Source: Verrucomicrobiota bacterium
Lineage (GTDB): Bacteria; Verrucomicrobiota; Lentisphaeria; Oligosphaerales; JAFGRS01
Assembly (NCBI GenBank): GCA_019136035.1
Contig: JAGVUW010000645.1
Span: 1 to 7,627, forward strand
Direction: 5' to 3'
DNA length: 7,627 bases
Shown here: positions 5,544 through 7,627 of the stretch, piece by piece
Position numbering within the stretch: the first letter of the stretch is position 1
Layout of the letters: each line of letters opens with the position of its first letter
Made by a program: the position numbers and the translations under genes
Notes under the pieces: generated by a model
The model's input: only the letters and a program-made list of their open reading frames with translations
What the model was told of the DNA's origin: nothing
The model's database searches: none

Positions 5544-7133
5544 ATGTCGATACGGCTGTTGCTGGGTGATGAAGCCCTGGCCCAGGGGGCACTCGATGCC
5601 GGGATGAGCGGCTGCTACGCCTACCCGGGCACGCCCTCGACCGAGATCATGGAGTACCTCCAGGCCTCGTCGGAGGCGGCCGAGCGCGGCGTGCACCGGC
5701 AGTGGTCGGCGAACGAGAAGAGCGCCATGGAGGAAGCCCTCGGCATGTCGTATGCGGGGCGTCGGGCCATGGTCTGCATGAAGCACGTCGGCCTGAATGT
5801 GGCGGCCGACGGCTTTGTCAACGCCGCGGTGACCGGTACGCACGGCGGCCTGCTGGTGGTGGTGGCAGACGACCCCGGCATGCACTCCAGCCAGAACGAG
5901 CAGGACTCGCGTTTCTACGCCGAGTTTGCGCAGGTGCCCTGCCTGGAGCCGTCGAATCAGCAGGAGGCCTACGCCATGGCGGCGGCGGGCTTCGCGCTCT
6001 CGGAGGCCCTGCGCACGCCGGTGCTGCTGCGTCTGACGACGCGGCTGTCGCACTCGCGGGCGACGGTCAGCACCGGCGCAGTGCAGCCGGAGCGTCCCGT
6101 GAGCCTGCCTGAGGACCGCCGCCGGTTCGTGCTGCTGCCGGGGATCGCGCGGCAGAACTACGAGGGCCTGATCGCCCGTCAGGCCGACTTCGTGGCGGCC
6201 AGCGAGGCCTCCGGCTTCAACCGCCTCCTGCCGGGGCGCGACCGCAGCCTGGGGATCCTGGCCTGCGGCATCGGCTATAACTACGTCATGGAGGCCTTTG
6301 GCAACGAGGTCGCCTGCCCGTATCCGGTCCTGAAGCTCTCGCAGTACCCCCTGCCGGTGGGCCTCCTGCGCGCCTTCATGGCGAGCTGCGAGCGTATTCT
6401 GGTGGTCGAGGAGGGCGCGCCGCTGGTGGAGACGCGTCTGCGCGGCCCACTCGGCGACGACGCGCGCATCCGCGGCCGTCTGACGGGCGATCTGCCGCGC
6501 ACCGGCGAGCTGACGCCCGACGCCGTGGCGAAGGCCCTCGGCCGGCCGTTGCCGGCGGCGGCCGCGGTCGAGGCCGGGCCGCTCCTGCGGTCGCGCCCGC
6601 CGCGCCTCTGCGACGGCTGTCCGCACATTGCCTCGTACAAGGCGCTGGTCGAGGCCATGGCGCCGCTCGGGCCGGGTCGTGTCTTCGGCGACATCGGCTG
6701 CTACACCCTGGGGGCCCTGCCGCCGTTCCAGGCCATCGATGCCTGCGTCGACATGGGTGCCTCGATCAGCATGGCCAAGGGCGCGGCCGACGCCGGCCTG
6801 GCCCCGGCAGTGGCGGTGATCGGCGATTCGACCTTCACACACTCCGGCCTCACACCCCTCCTCGACGCCATCTGGGAGGACAGCCCGATCACGGTGCTGA
6901 TTCTCGACAACGACACCACCGGCATGACCGGCGGCCAGGACACGGTGGGCCGCGGCAAGATCGAGCAGATCTGCGTGGGGCTGGGCGTGGCGCGCGAGCA
7001 CGTCCGGGTCATCGTGCCGCTGCCGAAGAACCACGACGAGAACGTCCGCATCCTGCGCCAGGAGATCGAGCACCCCGGGGTCTCGGTGGTCATCGCGCAG
7101 CGTGAGTGCATCCAGATCAAGCGCCGGCACTGA
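5544..7133 (+). CDS. iorA: Indolepyruvate:ferredoxin oxidoreductase subunit alpha, short form without the C-terminal ferredoxin domain
   Basis: The family oxidatively decarboxylates aryl pyruvates to aryl-acetyl-CoA with thiamine diphosphate and Fe-S clusters, in the cytoplasm, as a complex with IorB. Family marks: CYAYPGTPSTEI (24-35); WSANEKSAMEEALG (54-67), where E58 is the likely cofactor-activating glutamate; KHVGLNVAADGF; and DDPGMHSSQNEQDSRFYA. The thiamine diphosphate site is GDS (427-429) through LDNDTTGMTGGQD (454-466). Cysteines placed like the proximal [4Fe-4S] ligands of this superfamily are C356 and C359 (LCDGCPH), C386 (GDIGCYTLG) and C522 (REC). The protein has 529 residues and stops seven residues after C522, while classic IorA runs to about 600-650 with a C-terminal 2[4Fe-4S] ferredoxin domain. 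The 45 bp after the stop hold no remnant of that domain. The start at ATG 5544 has AGGG 7 bp upstream. Substrate preference cannot be read from sequence. Confidence 0.92.
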   Translation: MSIRLLLGDEALAQGALDAGMSGCYAYPGTPSTEIMEYLQASSEAAERGVHRQWSANEKSAMEEALGMSYAGRRAMVCMKHVGLNVAADGFVNAAVTGTHGGLLVVVADDPGMHSSQNEQDSRFYAEFAQVPCLEPSNQQEAYAMAAAGFALSEALRTPVLLRLTTRLSHSRATVSTGAVQPERPVSLPEDRRRFVLLPGIARQNYEGLIARQADFVAASEASGFNRLLPGRDRSLGILACGIGYNYVMEAFGNEVACPYPVLKLSQYPLPVGLLRAFMASCERILVVEEGAPLVETRLRGPLGDDARIRGRLTGDLPRTGELTPDAVAKALGRPLPAAAAVEAGPLLRSRPPRLCDGCPHIASYKALVEAMAPLGPGRVFGDIGCYTLGALPPFQAIDACVDMGASISMAKGAADAGLAPAVAVIGDSTFTHSGLTPLLDAIWEDSPITVLILDNDTTGMTGGQDTVGRGKIEQICVGLGVAREHVRVIVPLPKNHDENVRILRQEIEHPGVSVVIAQRECIQIKRRH

Positions 7134-7178
7134 GGCCGCGAGGCAGCGGCGCGCCGCAGGAGACAGAGCGGAAACGCT

Positions 7179-7627
7179 ATGAAGAGCGATATCATCCTTG
7201 CCGGTGTGGGTGGTCAGGGCATCCTGACCATCGCCACCATCGTCGGCCACGCCGCCCTGGCACGCGGCCTGCAGGTCAAGCAGAGCGAGGTCCACGGCAT
7301 GGCCCAGCGCGGCGGTGCGGTGGTGGCGCATCTGCGTCTCTCGAGTGACCCGATCTACGCCGACCTGATTGCCCTGGGCAGCGCCGACGCGATCCTGTCG
7401 GTGGAGCCGATGGAGGCCCTGCGCTACACCGCCTGGCTGCGCCCGGGCGGAGTGGTCCTGGCCAACACCGAGCCGGTGAAGAACATCGCGGACTACCCGG
7501 ACGAGACGGCGTTGCGGGAGCGCCTGCAGGCCCTGCCGCGCAGTCTGGTCATCGACGCCGGCGCCCTGGCCAAGGCGGCCGGCTCGGCTCGCGCCATGAA
7601 TATCGTCATGCTCGGCGCCCTCAGCCC
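7179..7627 (+). CDS. iorB: Indolepyruvate:ferredoxin oxidoreductase subunit beta (3' end outside window)
   Basis: The first 149 residues are visible, starting MKSDIILAGVGGQGILTIAT; family members are usually near 190, so about a fifth is missing. It is the gamma-type domain of the 2-oxoacid:ferredoxin oxidoreductase superfamily. Marks are GVGGQG (9-14), VHGMAQRGGAVVAHLR (38-53) and, near the cut, ARAMNIVMLGALS. It should pair with IorA, encoded 45 bp upstream, and contribute to the CoA/substrate side of the complex. AGGAGA at 7158-7163 is rather far (15 nt) from the ATG, so GCGGA at 7168-7172 may serve instead. No upstream in-frame start exists between the iorA stop and 7179. Confidence 0.92.
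   Translation, partial: MKSDIILAGVGGQGILTIATIVGHAALARGLQVKQSEVHGMAQRGGAVVAHLRLSSDPIYADLIALGSADAILSVEPMEALRYTAWLRPGGVVLANTEPVKNIADYPDETALRERLQALPRSLVIDAGALAKAAGSARAMNIVMLGALS

Noticed and set aside
5251..5607. Small plus-strand open frame covering the GATC array
   Set aside because: Its product is a Gly/Ser/Asp/Arg/Val repeat from the 9-nt array followed by random-looking sequence, and it overlaps the iorA promoter and start in another frame.
5073..7331. Minus-strand open frame of about 750 codons spanning iorA
   Set aside because: It is antisense to a clear iorA/iorB pair, has no recognisable motif, and is the kind of mirror frame expected at very high GC.

Overview
The window comes from a GC-rich bacterium (roughly 70% G+C by eye, with G or C at most third codon positions). 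An AsmA-like DUF748 protein implies a two-membrane envelope. A secreted glycoside-hydrolase-like protein suggests polysaccharide processing, and an indolepyruvate:ferredoxin oxidoreductase (IorAB) implies at least partly anaerobic use of aromatic amino acids. The gene types and the structured intergenic repeat would fit Planctomycetota, Verrucomicrobiota, Armatimonadota or similar lineages, but nothing seen here fixes the phylum, so this is a weak inference.

Layout: (1) bases 1-2149, minus strand: a GTG-started DUF748/AsmA-like gene whose 3' end lies beyond the left edge. (2) bases 2150-2649, a 500-bp divergent intergenic region: a weak minus-strand -10; a 153-bp mirror-symmetric element (2261-2413) with imperfect terminal inverted repeats, two 16-bp direct repeats and a 13-bp perfect central stem; a nested GC hairpin (2436-2497); and a candidate sigma70-type promoter (2516-2544). 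(3) bases 2650-5187, plus strand: an 845-residue secreted protein with two beta-sandwich-like regions followed by an apparent eight-stranded barrel. (4) bases 5188-5543, intergenic: a G-rich run, a GC hairpin without a T-tract, five tandem 9-nt GATC-containing units, another GC-rich foldback, a good promoter (-10 TATATT) and a leader hairpin. (5) bases 5544-7133 iorA and 7179-7627 iorB (cut at the right edge), an operon separated by 45 bp.

Function: IorA and IorB together form the oxidoreductase that decarboxylates aryl pyruvates (from Trp, Phe, Tyr) to aryl-acetyl-CoA. This IorA ends right after the last cysteine expected to hold the proximal Fe-S cluster and lacks the usual C-terminal 2[4Fe-4S] ferredoxin domain, so its electron path must differ from the classic enzyme. 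The three transcription units seem functionally unrelated. No CRISPR array, tRNA, rRNA, transposase or defence system is visible.
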